Assembly: GCA_016707895.1 (NCBI GenBank)
Contig: JADJGV010000037.1
Coordinates: 434,001-498,000 of the forward strand
Origin: Myxococcales bacterium
GTDB taxonomy: Bacteria; Myxococcota_A; Polyangia; Haliangiales; Haliangiaceae
Direction of reading: 5' to 3'
Length of the DNA: 64,000 bases
The position numbers and the translations under genes were made by a program. Position 1 is the stretch's first letter. Each line of letters begins with the position of its first letter. Under the pieces are notes generated by a model. That model saw nothing but the letters and a program-made list of their open reading frames with translations, had not been told where the DNA came from and did no database searches. Below are positions 1 to 12,651 of the stretch, piece by piece.

Positions 1-358
1 GGCACAGCGTCGGATCATCCTCGATGCGCTTCTTCACCGCGGCGTCGTCCTCGCTCGGCTGGCGGATCGCGGTGGCGCAGTCGTAGGCCCAGACCACCAC
101 GCCGGAGACCGAGATCTCCTGCTTGAGGTACTTCTGGCCCTGGACCCGCAGCTCCTTGATCGTGTGCGAGCCGTCGGCGTTGGGCTTGGGCACCTCGAAC
201 GCCGGCACCGCCGGCACCGTCACCTTGATCGCACCTTGTTGCACTTCGGCCTTGGCACCTTCGAGCTGGTTGTTGTTGCATCCGCCAGCGGTGAAGACCA
301 AGGTGCCTGCGATCAAGACGGCCCCGATCGAGGCCGCGTGCGCGCGCGAGTTCGCCAT
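1..358 (-). CDS. lipoprotein, 3' end cut by window edge
   Basis: This frame reads leftward from an ATG at 358 and runs off the window. The N-terminus is a hydrophobic signal segment (IGAVLIAGTLVFTAGGC) ending in a lipobox-like AGGC with the lipidated Cys at about residue 27, followed by NNNQLEG. After that come a Val/Lys-rich stretch and a segment with QKYLKQEISVSGVVVW, which could be an OB-like beta-barrel strand. No named family was recognised. It is divergent from the ABC transporter genes, with only 14 nt between start codons. TATGAC lies 6 nt upstream of the ATG. Envelope location is inferred from the signal; function is unknown. Confidence 0.75.
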   Translation of the reverse strand, partial: MANSRAHAASIGAVLIAGTLVFTAGGCNNNQLEGAKAEVQQGAIKVTVPAVPAFEVPKPNADGSHTIKELRVQGQKYLKQEISVSGVVVWAYDCATAIRQPSEDDAAVKKRIEDDPTLC

Positions 359-372
359 GGCGGCGTCATAAC

Positions 373-2070
373 ATGAGCCACTACCCCCCTCAAGCGAGGC
401 TGGCGGCCGTCGTCGTCGCCGCGGTGGTCCTGGCCGCCTGCGACGCCACGCCGGCGCGCGTCAAACCGTGGCGCCACGCGCCCGATCCGCTGGCGGTCGC
501 CGAGCAGGCGCCCCGCTCGCCGGCGCTGGCCAAGGATGAGGACGATCTCGGGCTGCGGCAGCGCCGCGACCACACGCTGCGGATCCACGTCGACGCGCAG
601 CCGCGGACGCTGCACCCGCTGCTGTCGCCGTCGGTGTGGAGCCGGCGCATCCTCGTCGGGCCGGTGTTCCAGCCGCTGGTCCGCTACGCGCCGCCGGCGG
701 CGGGCGCCGGCACCGGCCCGGGCGCGTACGTGCCCGGGCTGGCGCGGTCGTGGCGCATCGAGCTGGGCGGCACCCAGGTCATCCTCGAGCTCGATCCCGA
801 CGCGCGCTGGCAGGACGGCCGGCCGGTCACCTCGGTCGACGTGCAGTTCACCCTCGACACCGCGCGCGATCCCGGCCGCCACCTCGATCACCTGCGCGGC
901 GGCCTGGCCAACGTGGTGTCGGTCGAGCTGGTGAACCCGCGGATCGTGCGCGTCAGGCTGTCTCACCCCGACGGCTGGTTCCTGCGCGGGTTGGCCGAGA
1001 TCCCGATCGTCCCGTACCAGGTGTTCGGCGCCGACCTCGCCGGCGGCGCGCTGATCGGCTCGGGGCCGTACCGCGTCGTCGACAACAAGGACGGCGTGGT
1101 CCACCTCGGCCGGTGGGACGGCTACAAGGGCGCGCGGCCGGCGATCCCCGACATCGAGTACGCCTACCAGCCCGACGCGGCGCAGGCGCTGATGGCGGCC
1201 AAGCGCGGCGAGTTCGATGTGATCCCGGCGCTGGTGCCCGAGCACTGGCCGGGGCAGGCCTCGGCGCCGGGGCTGGCCGCGAGCTTCGCGCCGCTCGAGC
1301 TGGCGCCGCCGAGGTTCCGCTACGCGCTGTTCGGCGCGATGACGCCGCCGACCGACGATCCGCGGGTGCGCCGCGCGCTGGGGTTGCTGATCGATCGCGA
1401 GGCGATCGCCAGCGACGTCGACCGCGGGCTGGCGCGGCCGATCGCCGGCCCGATCTGGCCCGGCGGCCCCGGCGACGGCCCCGGGCCGACCCCGCCGGCG
1501 ATCGATCCGGCCGCGGCCGGGCGGCTGCTCGACGAGGCTGGCTGGATCGACGGCGACGGCGACGGCCTGCGCGAGAAGGCCGGGCAGAAGCTGCGCCTGA
1601 CGGTGCTGGCGCTCGAGGCCAAGAACGGCAAGGCCGGCCCCGAGGTCGACAAGATCCTCGACGGCCTGCGCCGCGCCAACATCGGCCTCGACGTGCGGCT
1701 CGGCACCGAGGCGGTGCTGCGCAACAAGGTCAACGACGACGGCATCAACCTGGCGTTCCTCGAGTGGAACGGCGCGGTCGACAGCGATCTGGCGCGGCTG
1801 GTCGGCACCGGCGGCGCCGACAACGCGGGGCGGTTCTCCTCGCGGCGGGTCGACCAGGCGCTGGCGGCGATCGCGGCGGTGTGGGAGCCCGAGTCGCGCG
1901 GGCCGCTGGTCGGCGACCTCGCGGCGATCCTCGCCGACGAGCTGCCGATCGCCGGCATCGTGCGGGTGGCGCCGCAAGGCCTGGTGCACCACCGGGTCGC
2001 TGGCGTGGTGGTGTGGGACGGCTGGTTCGACGTGACCGCGTGCCGCCTGGTCGCCGATCCGGCGCCATGA
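373..2070 (+). CDS. peptide-type ABC transporter substrate-binding lipoprotein
   Basis: A 565-residue extracytoplasmic solute-binding protein of the SBP_bac_5 (DppA/OppA/NikA) family, which captures oligopeptides or metal chelates for import. The signal peptide ends in VVLAAC with the lipid-bearing Cys at about residue 23. Family features visible are TLHPLLSP, a WQDGRPVTSVDVQFTLD stretch, GSGPYRV and a DPRVRRALGLLIDREAIA block. It is first in a tight run with a second binding protein and two permeases, so it is probably co-transcribed with them. The substrate cannot be told from sequence. Confidence 0.9.
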   Translation: MSHYPPQARLAAVVVAAVVLAACDATPARVKPWRHAPDPLAVAEQAPRSPALAKDEDDLGLRQRRDHTLRIHVDAQPRTLHPLLSPSVWSRRILVGPVFQPLVRYAPPAAGAGTGPGAYVPGLARSWRIELGGTQVILELDPDARWQDGRPVTSVDVQFTLDTARDPGRHLDHLRGGLANVVSVELVNPRIVRVRLSHPDGWFLRGLAEIPIVPYQVFGADLAGGALIGSGPYRVVDNKDGVVHLGRWDGYKGARPAIPDIEYAYQPDAAQALMAAKRGEFDVIPALVPEHWPGQASAPGLAASFAPLELAPPRFRYALFGAMTPPTDDPRVRRALGLLIDREAIASDVDRGLARPIAGPIWPGGPGDGPGPTPPAIDPAAAGRLLDEAGWIDGDGDGLREKAGQKLRLTVLALEAKNGKAGPEVDKILDGLRRANIGLDVRLGTEAVLRNKVNDDGINLAFLEWNGAVDSDLARLVGTGGADNAGRFSSRRVDQALAAIAAVWEPESRGPLVGDLAAILADELPIAGIVRVAPQGLVHHRVAGVVVWDGWFDVTACRLVADPAP

Positions 2071-2098
2071 CCGGCTCGGCGCCGCCGCGCGGCGGGGG

Positions 2099-2104
2099 TA
2101 CGCT
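2099..2104 (+). promoter_or_regulatory. TAnnnT -10-like element before second binding protein
   Basis: TACGCT lies 7 nt before the ATG at 2112. It belongs to the recurring TAnnnT-N6-9-start pattern in this window and favours ATG 2112 over the upstream ATG at 2067. No -35 was seen. Confidence 0.35.
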
Positions 2105-2111
2105 CACGGCG

Positions 2112-3695
2112 ATGCTGCGCTCGGCCGATCGGCTCCTCGCGCTGGCGGCGCTGACGGCGCTGGCGGGCGGCGCCTGCTTCGAGCGGGGCGGCGGCGGGGA
2201 GCGCGCGGCGCCGCCGCCCGCGGCCACGGCCGCGCCCACCACCGACGGCTGGCTGGCCAGCGATCCGCCGGGCGCGATCGACCCCGACGCGACGGTGCGG
2301 ATGGCGCTCGAGGCCGAGCCGGCGACGCTGGATCCGTTCGCGACGCTCGACGCGGCGTCGGCGAGGGTGCTGTCGCAGGTGGTCGAGGGCCTGGCGTGCC
2401 CGACCGCCGACGGCGGCGTCGAGCCGTGCGTCGCCTCGCGCTGGCGGGCCTCGGCGGATCGCCGCACCTGGCGGTTCACGCTGGATCCGGCGCGGCGGTT
2501 CGCCGACGGTGGCCCGATCACCGCCGCCGACGTGATCGCCAGCCTCGACGCCAGCCGCGGCGTCGGCCACCCCAGCGGGCCGCTGGGCTTCGCGCTCGAC
2601 GACGCGGTGGCGATCACCGCGCCGCACCCCGACGAGATCGAGCTGGTCGTGCGCGAGGATCGCCCGACCCGGCTGCGCGATCTGGCGATGGTGCCGATCG
2701 TCCCGGCCGCGCAGCTGGCGGCGCCGAGCCTGGCCGAGCGCCCGATCGGCAGCGGGCCGTTCGCGGTCGCGGCGTGGGTGCGCGGCGAGCGGATCGCGCT
2801 GGCCCGCGTCTCAGGTGCGGCGCGGCGCGCGTCGGCGGCGCGGGTCGAGCTGGTGGTGGTCGCCGATCGCGCCGACGCGATCCGCCAGCTCGCGGCCGGG
2901 CGGCTCGACGTGGTCGCGCAGGTGCCCGCGGCCGAGGCGGTGGCGGCGGCGCAGCTGCACCCGGCGCTGGTGCGGTTCCGCTACCGCCAGCCGGCGGCGC
3001 TGGTGGCGGTGATCAACACCCGCCGGCCGGCGCTGGCCGACGCCCGCACCCGCCGGGCGCTGGTGATGACGCTCGATCGCGCCGGCGTCGCCCGCGCGGT
3101 GCTGGGCGGCGCGCCGACGCTGAACGGGCCGTGGCTGCCCGACCAGCCCGAGCGCGATCCGGCGCTGGCGCCGCTGCCGTTCGATCCGGCGGCGGCCGCC
3201 GCGCTGCGCCCGCCGCCGGCGCCGGTGGTGCGGCTGCTGGTGCCGGCCGGCTCGACGGCGAGCGCGCGGATCGCCGACATCTGGGCGGCCGACGCCCGCG
3301 GCGCCTTCACGCTCGAGGTCGAGGCGGTGCCGTTCGCCGAGCTGCTGGCGCGCCTGGCCGCCGGCGACTTCGACCTGGCGATCACGTCCTTGTCGGCCGG
3401 CCCCGAGGTCGATCCCGCCGATCGGCTGAGCGCCCACGCGCCGCCGACCCAGGCGTGGCCCGGGCTGGTCGACGCCGAGCTCGAGCGCTGGTTCGACGCG
3501 TGGCACCGCGCGACGGCCGCGGACGAGCGGCTGGCCGCGGCCCACGCGATCGAGCGCCGGGTGCAGGCGCTGGCGCCGCTGGTGTACATCGCGGTCGACA
3601 CCCGCGGCGGGCTGGCCCGCGCCGACATCGGCGGGCTGGTCGGCGACGGGCGCGGCGTGCCGCCGGCGTGGCGGCTGTGGCGAGCGCGGCCGTGA
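2112..3695 (+). CDS. second peptide-type ABC substrate-binding lipoprotein
   Basis: About 527 residues, same SBP_bac_5 family as its upstream neighbour but diverged. From ATG 2112 the protein starts MLRSADRLLALAALTALAGGAC, a compact lipoprotein signal. An in-frame ATG at 2067 overlaps the preceding stop (ATGA) and would add 15 residues before the signal; the choice is open. Family marks include EAEPATLDPF, a FADGGPITAADVIASLD stretch and GSGPFAVA. It ends at the GTG of the permease gene. Two binding proteins feeding one permease pair is unusual and may widen substrate range (inference). Confidence 0.85.
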   Translation: MLRSADRLLALAALTALAGGACFERGGGGERAAPPPAATAAPTTDGWLASDPPGAIDPDATVRMALEAEPATLDPFATLDAASARVLSQVVEGLACPTADGGVEPCVASRWRASADRRTWRFTLDPARRFADGGPITAADVIASLDASRGVGHPSGPLGFALDDAVAITAPHPDEIELVVREDRPTRLRDLAMVPIVPAAQLAAPSLAERPIGSGPFAVAAWVRGERIALARVSGAARRASAARVELVVVADRADAIRQLAAGRLDVVAQVPAAEAVAAAQLHPALVRFRYRQPAALVAVINTRRPALADARTRRALVMTLDRAGVARAVLGGAPTLNGPWLPDQPERDPALAPLPFDPAAAAALRPPPAPVVRLLVPAGSTASARIADIWAADARGAFTLEVEAVPFAELLARLAAGDFDLAITSLSAGPEVDPADRLSAHAPPTQAWPGLVDAELERWFDAWHRATAADERLAAAHAIERRVQALAPLVYIAVDTRGGLARADIGGLVGDGRGVPPAWRLWRARP

Positions 3696-4597
3696 CCACC
3701 GCGGCGCGCCTGGCGGCGCGGGTGCTGGCGGCGTGGGTCGCGACCTGGATGATCGGCTGGGCGCTGGTCGAGCTGGCCCCTGCGTCGCCCGCGCTGACCG
3801 CGGCGCGCGCCGGCGGGCGGCTGCCCCCCGACGAGGCGGCGCCGGCGGCCCGGGACCGCGCGGTGGCGGCGGTCGCGCACGCCCACCGGCTCGACGGCAG
3901 CGCGCCCGCGCGCTGGGCGCGGATCACCGCGCGCGCGGCGATCGGGCAGCTGCCGCGATCGTGGCGCGACGATCGCGGGGCCGGCGGCGCTGCCGCCCGC
4001 CACGCCGGGGCCACCGTGGCGCGGGCGCTGGCGGCGCTGGTGATCGCGCTCGCCGTCGGCGTCGCGGTCCCGCTGGCGGTGGCGCGGCGGCGCGGCGGCG
4101 CGGCGGCGGTGGCCGGCGCGGCGGCGGTGGCGGTGGCCGTCCCGACGGTGTGGCTGTGCCAGCTCGCGGTCGCCGTCGCGCCCACCGCGGCGCTGACCTC
4201 GGCGTGCGCGGTGGCGGCGCTGGCGATCGCGCCGGCCGCGGTGGTGGCCTTGCACGTCGGCGCCGCGCTGGCCGCGCTCGATCGCTCGCCGCTGGCGATC
4301 GCGGTCGCGGCGCGCGGGGCCAGCCGGCGCCGCTGGCACGCGGTGCACGCGCTGGCGCTGATCGCGCCGCGGGTGGCGCCGCTGGCGGCGTCGACGGTGG
4401 GCTTCACGCTCGCCGCCGGCGCGGTGGTCGAGCGCGCGCTGGCGCTGCCCGGCGCCGGGCGGACGCTGGTGGCCGCGGCCGCCGCCGGCGACGCGCCGGT
4501 GGTGCTGACGCTGGCCGCCGCCGCCGCGGCGCTGGTGGCGCTGGTCGGCGGGCTGGCGGCGCGGGTCGCCGCGCGGCCCGGCGCGGAGGCGGCGTGA
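3692..4597 (+). CDS. ABC transporter permease, DppB-like
   Basis: A 301-residue inner-membrane permease of the binding-protein-dependent transport family. Starting at GTG 3692, it overlaps the previous stop (GTGA). It has an N-terminal hydrophobic segment, several Ala/Val-rich membrane spans and a recognisable EAA-loop region near residues 200-250 (AARGASRRRWHAVHAL followed by VVERALALPGAGRTLV), which docks the ATPase. It is shorter than a typical DppB (about 310-340) and extremely Ala-rich. It pairs with the next gene. Confidence 0.82.
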   Translation: MTTAARLAARVLAAWVATWMIGWALVELAPASPALTAARAGGRLPPDEAAPAARDRAVAAVAHAHRLDGSAPARWARITARAAIGQLPRSWRDDRGAGGAAARHAGATVARALAALVIALAVGVAVPLAVARRRGGAAAVAGAAAVAVAVPTVWLCQLAVAVAPTAALTSACAVAALAIAPAAVVALHVGAALAALDRSPLAIAVAARGASRRRWHAVHALALIAPRVAPLAASTVGFTLAAGAVVERALALPGAGRTLVAAAAAGDAPVVLTLAAAAAALVALVGGLAARVAARPGAEAA

Positions 4598-5502
4598 CCC
4601 GGCGGCTGGCGCTGGCGTGGCTGGCGCTGGTCGCGTTCGCGGCGCTCGCCGCCGAGCTGCTGGCCTCGGATCGCGCGATCGTCGCGCGCACCGACGCCGG
4701 CCTGACCTGGCGCCCGGCGGCCCGCGGCGACGCGCTGCGCGCCCGGCTCGGCCCCGACGGCTGGGCCGTGTGGCCGCCGATCGCCGCCGATCCGATCGCG
4801 GTCCGCACCGACGGCGGGCTGGTGATCCTGGCGGCGCCGTCGGCGCGCCACCGCCTCGGCACCGACGATCGCGGCCGCGACGTCGCGGCCCGGCTGATCC
4901 ACGGCGCGCGCACCAGCGCGGCGCTGGGCGCCGGCGCGGCCGGCCTGGCCACGCTGCTGGGCCTCGGCCTGGCGCTGGCGATCGGCCTCGGGCCCGGCCG
5001 GCTGCGCGCGCCGGCGCTCGCGGTGTGCGACGCGATCGCCAGCGCGCCGGCGCTGCTGGTGACGCTGGTCGCCGCGGCGCTGGTCGGGCACCGCGGCCTG
5101 ATCGCGCTCGCGGCGCTGATCGCGGTGCCGCGCGGCGCCGACACCGCGCGGCTGGTCGCCGCCCAGCTGACCGCCGAGCTGGCCGCCCCCTACGTCGTCG
5201 CCGCCCGCGGCCTGGGCGCGTCGCCGGCCCGGGTGCTGGTGCGGCACGCGTTGCCCGCGGTGTGGCCGGCGCTGGCGATCGCCGCCGCGCTCACCGCCGC
5301 GACCGCGGTGCTGTCCGAGGCGGCGCTGTCGTTCCTCGGCCTGGGGCCGCCGCCGCCGACGCCGTCGTGGGGCGAGCTCTTGGCTCAGGCCACCCAGCAC
5401 GACCTGCGGTGGTGGCTGTCGGTGCCGGCCGGCCTGGCCGCGACGCTCACCGCCGCCGCGCTGTTCGCCCTCGCGCTGGCACCGCCGCGCGCTTCGCGGT
5501 AG
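4594..5502 (+). CDS. ABC transporter permease, DppC-like
   Basis: A 302-residue second permease subunit. The GTG at 4594 overlaps the upstream stop by 4 nt, implying translational coupling. The mid-section carries the DppC signature LGTDDRGRDVAARLIHGARTS and, near residues 200-250, the EAA loop (ARGLGASPARVLVRHALP) followed by LSEAALSFLGLG, which is characteristic of the family. No ATPase gene follows, so the complex must borrow ATPases encoded elsewhere, if it functions. Confidence 0.88.
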   Translation: MTRRLALAWLALVAFAALAAELLASDRAIVARTDAGLTWRPAARGDALRARLGPDGWAVWPPIAADPIAVRTDGGLVILAAPSARHRLGTDDRGRDVAARLIHGARTSAALGAGAAGLATLLGLGLALAIGLGPGRLRAPALAVCDAIASAPALLVTLVAAALVGHRGLIALAALIAVPRGADTARLVAAQLTAELAAPYVVAARGLGASPARVLVRHALPAVWPALAIAAALTAATAVLSEAALSFLGLGPPPPTPSWGELLAQATQHDLRWWLSVPAGLAATLTAAALFALALAPPRASR

Positions 5503-5510
5503 GAAGCCCC

Positions 5511-5864
5511 GTGGCCAAGCAGTCCAACGACGACGACGTGCCCAAGCTGCCCCGCGGGCGCGGGCTGTCGTTCTCGTTCGCCGAGATCCTGCGCATCCTG
5601 GTGGTCGCGACCGCGTTGCTCGCGCTGCTGGTGCTGCAGAAGCCGTGCGCCAAGAGCGTGTCGCAGTTCGTCACCGGCTTCGGCCCCAAGGACGCCGGCG
5701 TCTCGAGCCCGCCCGCGGTCGACGCCGCGGTCATGCCCTCGGGCGTGATCCTGCGCGCCGACATGACGCCGGCGCAGCAGGCGGCGGCGATCGCCGCGGC
5801 GCGCGGGCAGGGGCTCGACGCCGGCGTGGCCGACGACGCGGCCGCCGCCGGCGACGCGCGTTGA
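5511..5864 (+). CDS. small single-pass membrane protein, unknown
   Basis: A 117-residue protein from a GTG preceded by AGGAAG. A charged N-terminus (KQSNDDDVPKLPRGRG) leads into one hydrophobic segment at about residues 28-42 (ILVVATALLALLVLQ), then an Ala/Asp-rich tail, suggesting an inner-membrane anchor with an exported low-complexity tail. It lies 8 nt after the permease gene and may be the last gene of that operon. No family was recognised. Confidence 0.65.
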   Translation: MAKQSNDDDVPKLPRGRGLSFSFAEILRILVVATALLALLVLQKPCAKSVSQFVTGFGPKDAGVSSPPAVDAAVMPSGVILRADMTPAQQAAAIAAARGQGLDAGVADDAAAAGDAR

Positions 5865-5875
5865 GGCGGCCGTCG

Positions 5876-6742
5876 CTACGCGCTGGCGATCGCCACGTCG
5901 AGCGGGCGATCGTAGGTGACCGCGTGCATCGCGCACGGCATGTTGCGGCGCACCCGCGCGATCTCGGCGGGATCGAGGGTCGCCACCACCACGCCCTCGC
6001 CCGCGGCCTGCTCGCCGACGATCGTGCCCCACGGATCGGCGATCAGCGCGTGGCCGTAGGACTCGCGCTTGGCGTTGTGCCGCCCGCCCTGCGCCGCCGC
6101 GACCACGTAGGCCTGGTTCTCGATGGCGCGGGTGCGCAACAGCAGGTGCCAGTGGGCGGCGCCGGTGTGCGCCGTGAACGCCGCCGGCACCAGCAGCACG
6201 TCGGCGCCGGCGTGCCACAGCCGGCGGTACAGCTCGGGGAAGCGCACGTCGTAGCAGATGGTGATCCCCAGCGCGACGCCGTGGGTGCGCACCACCAGGC
6301 CGGCGTCGCCGGGCGCGGTCGCGTCGGACTCGCGCAGCGTCGCGCCGCCCGGGATGTCGACGTCGAACAGGTGGATCTTGCGGTAGCGGGCCGCCAGCTC
6401 GCCGCCCGGGCCGACCACCAGCGCCGTGTTGTAGGCGCGCTGATCGTCGCCGGGCACCCGCTCGGGCAGGCCGCCGCCGATCACGACCGCGCGGTGCTCG
6501 GTGGCGATCGCCTGCAGCGTCTCGACGATCGGGCCGGGGTGGGCGTCGTCGATGGTCTCGGCGATCGCCATCTTGTCGCCCTCGCGGCTGCCCAGGAACG
6601 CGAAGCACTCCGGCAGGACGATGATCTTGGCGCCGGCGGCCGCGGCCTGTGCCGCCAGGCGCTTGCAGGTCGCGAGGTTGGCAGCGAGATCGTCGGTCGA
6701 GCACATCTGCACGGCGGCGATCGTGACCGGAGCGGAGCCCAT
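5876..6742 (-). CDS. carbon-nitrogen hydrolase (nitrilase superfamily)
   Basis: A 288-residue amidase-type enzyme most like the Nit1/Nit2 group (omega-amidase or deaminated-glutathione amidase). The Glu-Lys-Cys catalytic triad is visible in order: PECFAF (Glu), KIHLFDVDIPGG (Lys) and ICYDVRFPEL (Cys). Length matches the family. ATG 742 of the sixth kilobase (MGSAPVTIAAVQM) is chosen because family members begin just before the AAVQM strand; an in-frame ATG farther upstream would add about 50 unsupported residues. It is divergent from rimP. The exact substrate is uncertain. Confidence 0.9.
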   Translation of the reverse strand: MGSAPVTIAAVQMCSTDDLAANLATCKRLAAQAAAAGAKIIVLPECFAFLGSREGDKMAIAETIDDAHPGPIVETLQAIATEHRAVVIGGGLPERVPGDDQRAYNTALVVGPGGELAARYRKIHLFDVDIPGGATLRESDATAPGDAGLVVRTHGVALGITICYDVRFPELYRRLWHAGADVLLVPAAFTAHTGAAHWHLLLRTRAIENQAYVVAAAQGGRHNAKRESYGHALIADPWGTIVGEQAAGEGVVVATLDPAEIARVRRNMPCAMHAVTYDRPLDVAIASA

Positions 6743-6781
6743 GGCCTGTCCTAACCGGTGGCCCCGGTGGCCACAAGCCAC

Positions 6782-6810
6782 TTGCGGGTTTCTTGGTGGG
6801 GTGGTATCCG
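6782..6810 (+). promoter_or_regulatory. rimP: possible promoter for the rimP-nusA operon
   Basis: TTGCGG (6782-6787), a 17-nt spacer and TATCCG (6805-6810) give a weak sigma-70-like arrangement. Transcription would begin near 6817, just before the leader hairpin. The match is poor (3 of 6 in each box). Confidence 0.3.
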
Positions 6811-6832
6811 TCTGCCACTTCGCGTTTCCGTG

Positions 6833-6859
6833 AGGTGGGCATCGGCCCACCTTTTTTTT
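6833..6859 (+). terminator. U-tailed hairpin in rimP leader, likely attenuator
   Basis: Stem AGGTGGGC (6833-6840), loop ATCG and stem GCCCACCT (6845-6852) are followed by eight T residues (6852-6859), a textbook intrinsic terminator on the + strand. The nearest + strand gene upstream ends at 5864 with an antisense gene between. The hairpin ends 24 nt before the rimP ATG, so it probably acts within the operon leader rather than as the 3' end of a preceding gene. Confidence 0.75.
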
Positions 6860-6883
6860 CGCCTCCAGCACCTCCGACGCCGC

Positions 6884-7552
6884 ATGTCGAACCATCCCAG
6901 CCCCCAGGCCCTACGCCAGCGCGTATGGCAGCTCGCCGAGCCGGTGTGCGCGCACGCCGGCTACGAGCTGGTCGACGTGCGGTTCACCCTCGAGCAAGGC
7001 GGCTGGGTGCTGCGGGTGTTCATCGACGTCGCCGACGCCCCGGCCGACGCGGTGCCGGGCCCCGACGGCTTCGCGCCCGATCTCGTCGATCTCGACGACT
7101 GCGAGCGCATGTCGCGCGAGCTGTCGGCCACGCTCGACGTCGCCGATCCCATCCCTCAGGCCTACAGCCTCGAGGTCAGCTCGCCCGGCATCGACCGGCC
7201 GCTGGTGACCGTGCCCCACTTCCAGCGCTTCATCGGCGCCGAGGTCAAGGTCACGCTCGAGCGCGGCGTGCCGACGCCGCAGGGCAGCGAGCGCAAGAAC
7301 TTCCGCGGCGTCCTCGACGGCGTCGAGGGCGCCGACGACCCGGCCACCGCGCAGGCGCGGATCCTGGTCGACGGCCAGCTGTGGCGGTTCCCGATCGCCG
7401 ACGTCGACGTCGCCAAGATCGTCCCCGACTGGGACGTCGTCATGAAGGGCGGTCGCGGTCAGGTCCGCGCCGCCGATGCTCCCGCCGGCAAGCCCGGCAA
7501 ACCCACCAAGCCCGGGGCCGGCAAGCACGCCGGCAAGTCCCCTCGCCACTAG
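6884..7552 (+). CDS. rimP: ribosome maturation factor RimP
   Basis: A 222-residue protein needed for maturation of the 30S subunit. Family features are VCAHAGYELVDVRF near the start, VLRVFIDV, DDCERMSRELSATLDV, then SYSLEVSSPGIDRPL-like sequence (YSLEVSSPGIDRPL), followed by a C-terminal SH3-like domain with VKVTLERG. A Lys/Pro/Gly-rich tail of about 35 residues exceeds the usual length (150-180). It is the first gene of the conserved nusA-infB cluster, 25 nt upstream of nusA. Confidence 0.95.
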   Translation: MSNHPSPQALRQRVWQLAEPVCAHAGYELVDVRFTLEQGGWVLRVFIDVADAPADAVPGPDGFAPDLVDLDDCERMSRELSATLDVADPIPQAYSLEVSSPGIDRPLVTVPHFQRFIGAEVKVTLERGVPTPQGSERKNFRGVLDGVEGADDPATAQARILVDGQLWRFPIADVDVAKIVPDWDVVMKGGRGQVRAADAPAGKPGKPTKPGAGKHAGKSPRH

Positions 7553-7577
7553 CCCCGCGTCCGACGGAGACTCCGCC

Positions 7578-9146
<1,569 letters not shown>

Positions 9147-9150
9147 AGAA

Positions 9151-9240
9151 GGTCTTTCGCAAAGACCCTAGTGTTTCCAAGAGGGTCTTTCGCAAAGACC
9201 CTCCCCCACAAGACGTGGGGCCCCCACCCGAAACGCGAGA
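9151..9240 (+). repeat. paired-hairpin 3' element, copy A (after nusA)
   Basis: Two copies of the first hairpin (GGTCTTT-CGC-AAAGACC at 9151-9167 and 9183-9201) are followed by the second hairpin (CCCCAC-AAGAC-GTGGGG, 9204-9220) and the conserved tail CCCCACCCGAAACGCGA. It lies between nusA and ylxR, inside the operon. Confidence 0.8.
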
Positions 9241-9276
9241 AACGTCACTCACGCAGCGAACGGACATCACCGCCGA

Positions 9277-9675
9277 ATGATCGCCACCTCCTCCATCACC
9301 CCCCCGGCCGCCCCGATGCGCACCTGCGTCGGTTGTCGGCAGGTCGCGCCCCAGGATCAGCTCCTGCGGCTGGCGGTGATCGACGAGCGCGTGGTGCCGG
9401 ATCCGGGGCGGCGAGCCCCGGGCCGCGGGGTCTATGTCCACGCCCAGCCCGACTGCCTGCGGGCGGCCGGGAAGGGCGGCCTGGCGCGATCCCTCAAGCG
9501 CGGCGTGTCGCGGGCGGAGCTCGATGCGATCGCGGGGGTCGCAGCGGCTAGCAAAGGGGGCGCGAACGCAGTAGAACGCGCTCCTCACCTCCCGCCCACG
9601 CCACGCCCCCCATCCACGTCGTCACTTGAGACCGATCCCAACGGTCGCACTCGTCACGGAGCCCACGGAGCCTAG
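9277..9675 (+). CDS. ylxR: YlxR-family (DUF448) RNA-binding protein
   Basis: A 132-residue member of the YlxR family, a conserved small RNA/nucleoid-binding protein almost always encoded between nusA and infB. The family hallmark RTCVGCR is at residues 15-21, followed by GRGVYVH and a CLRAA-KGGLARSLKR segment. The start could be ATG 9277 or ATG 9316 (MRTCVGC), the latter being nearer the family norm. The C-terminal 40 residues are low-complexity. The stop TAG abuts the infB ATG with no gap, so the two are translationally linked. Confidence 0.88.
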   Translation: MIATSSITPPAAPMRTCVGCRQVAPQDQLLRLAVIDERVVPDPGRRAPGRGVYVHAQPDCLRAAGKGGLARSLKRGVSRAELDAIAGVAAASKGGANAVERAPHLPPTPRPPSTSSLETDPNGRTRHGAHGA

Positions 9676-12645
<2,970 letters not shown>

Positions 12646-12651
12646 GAATTG

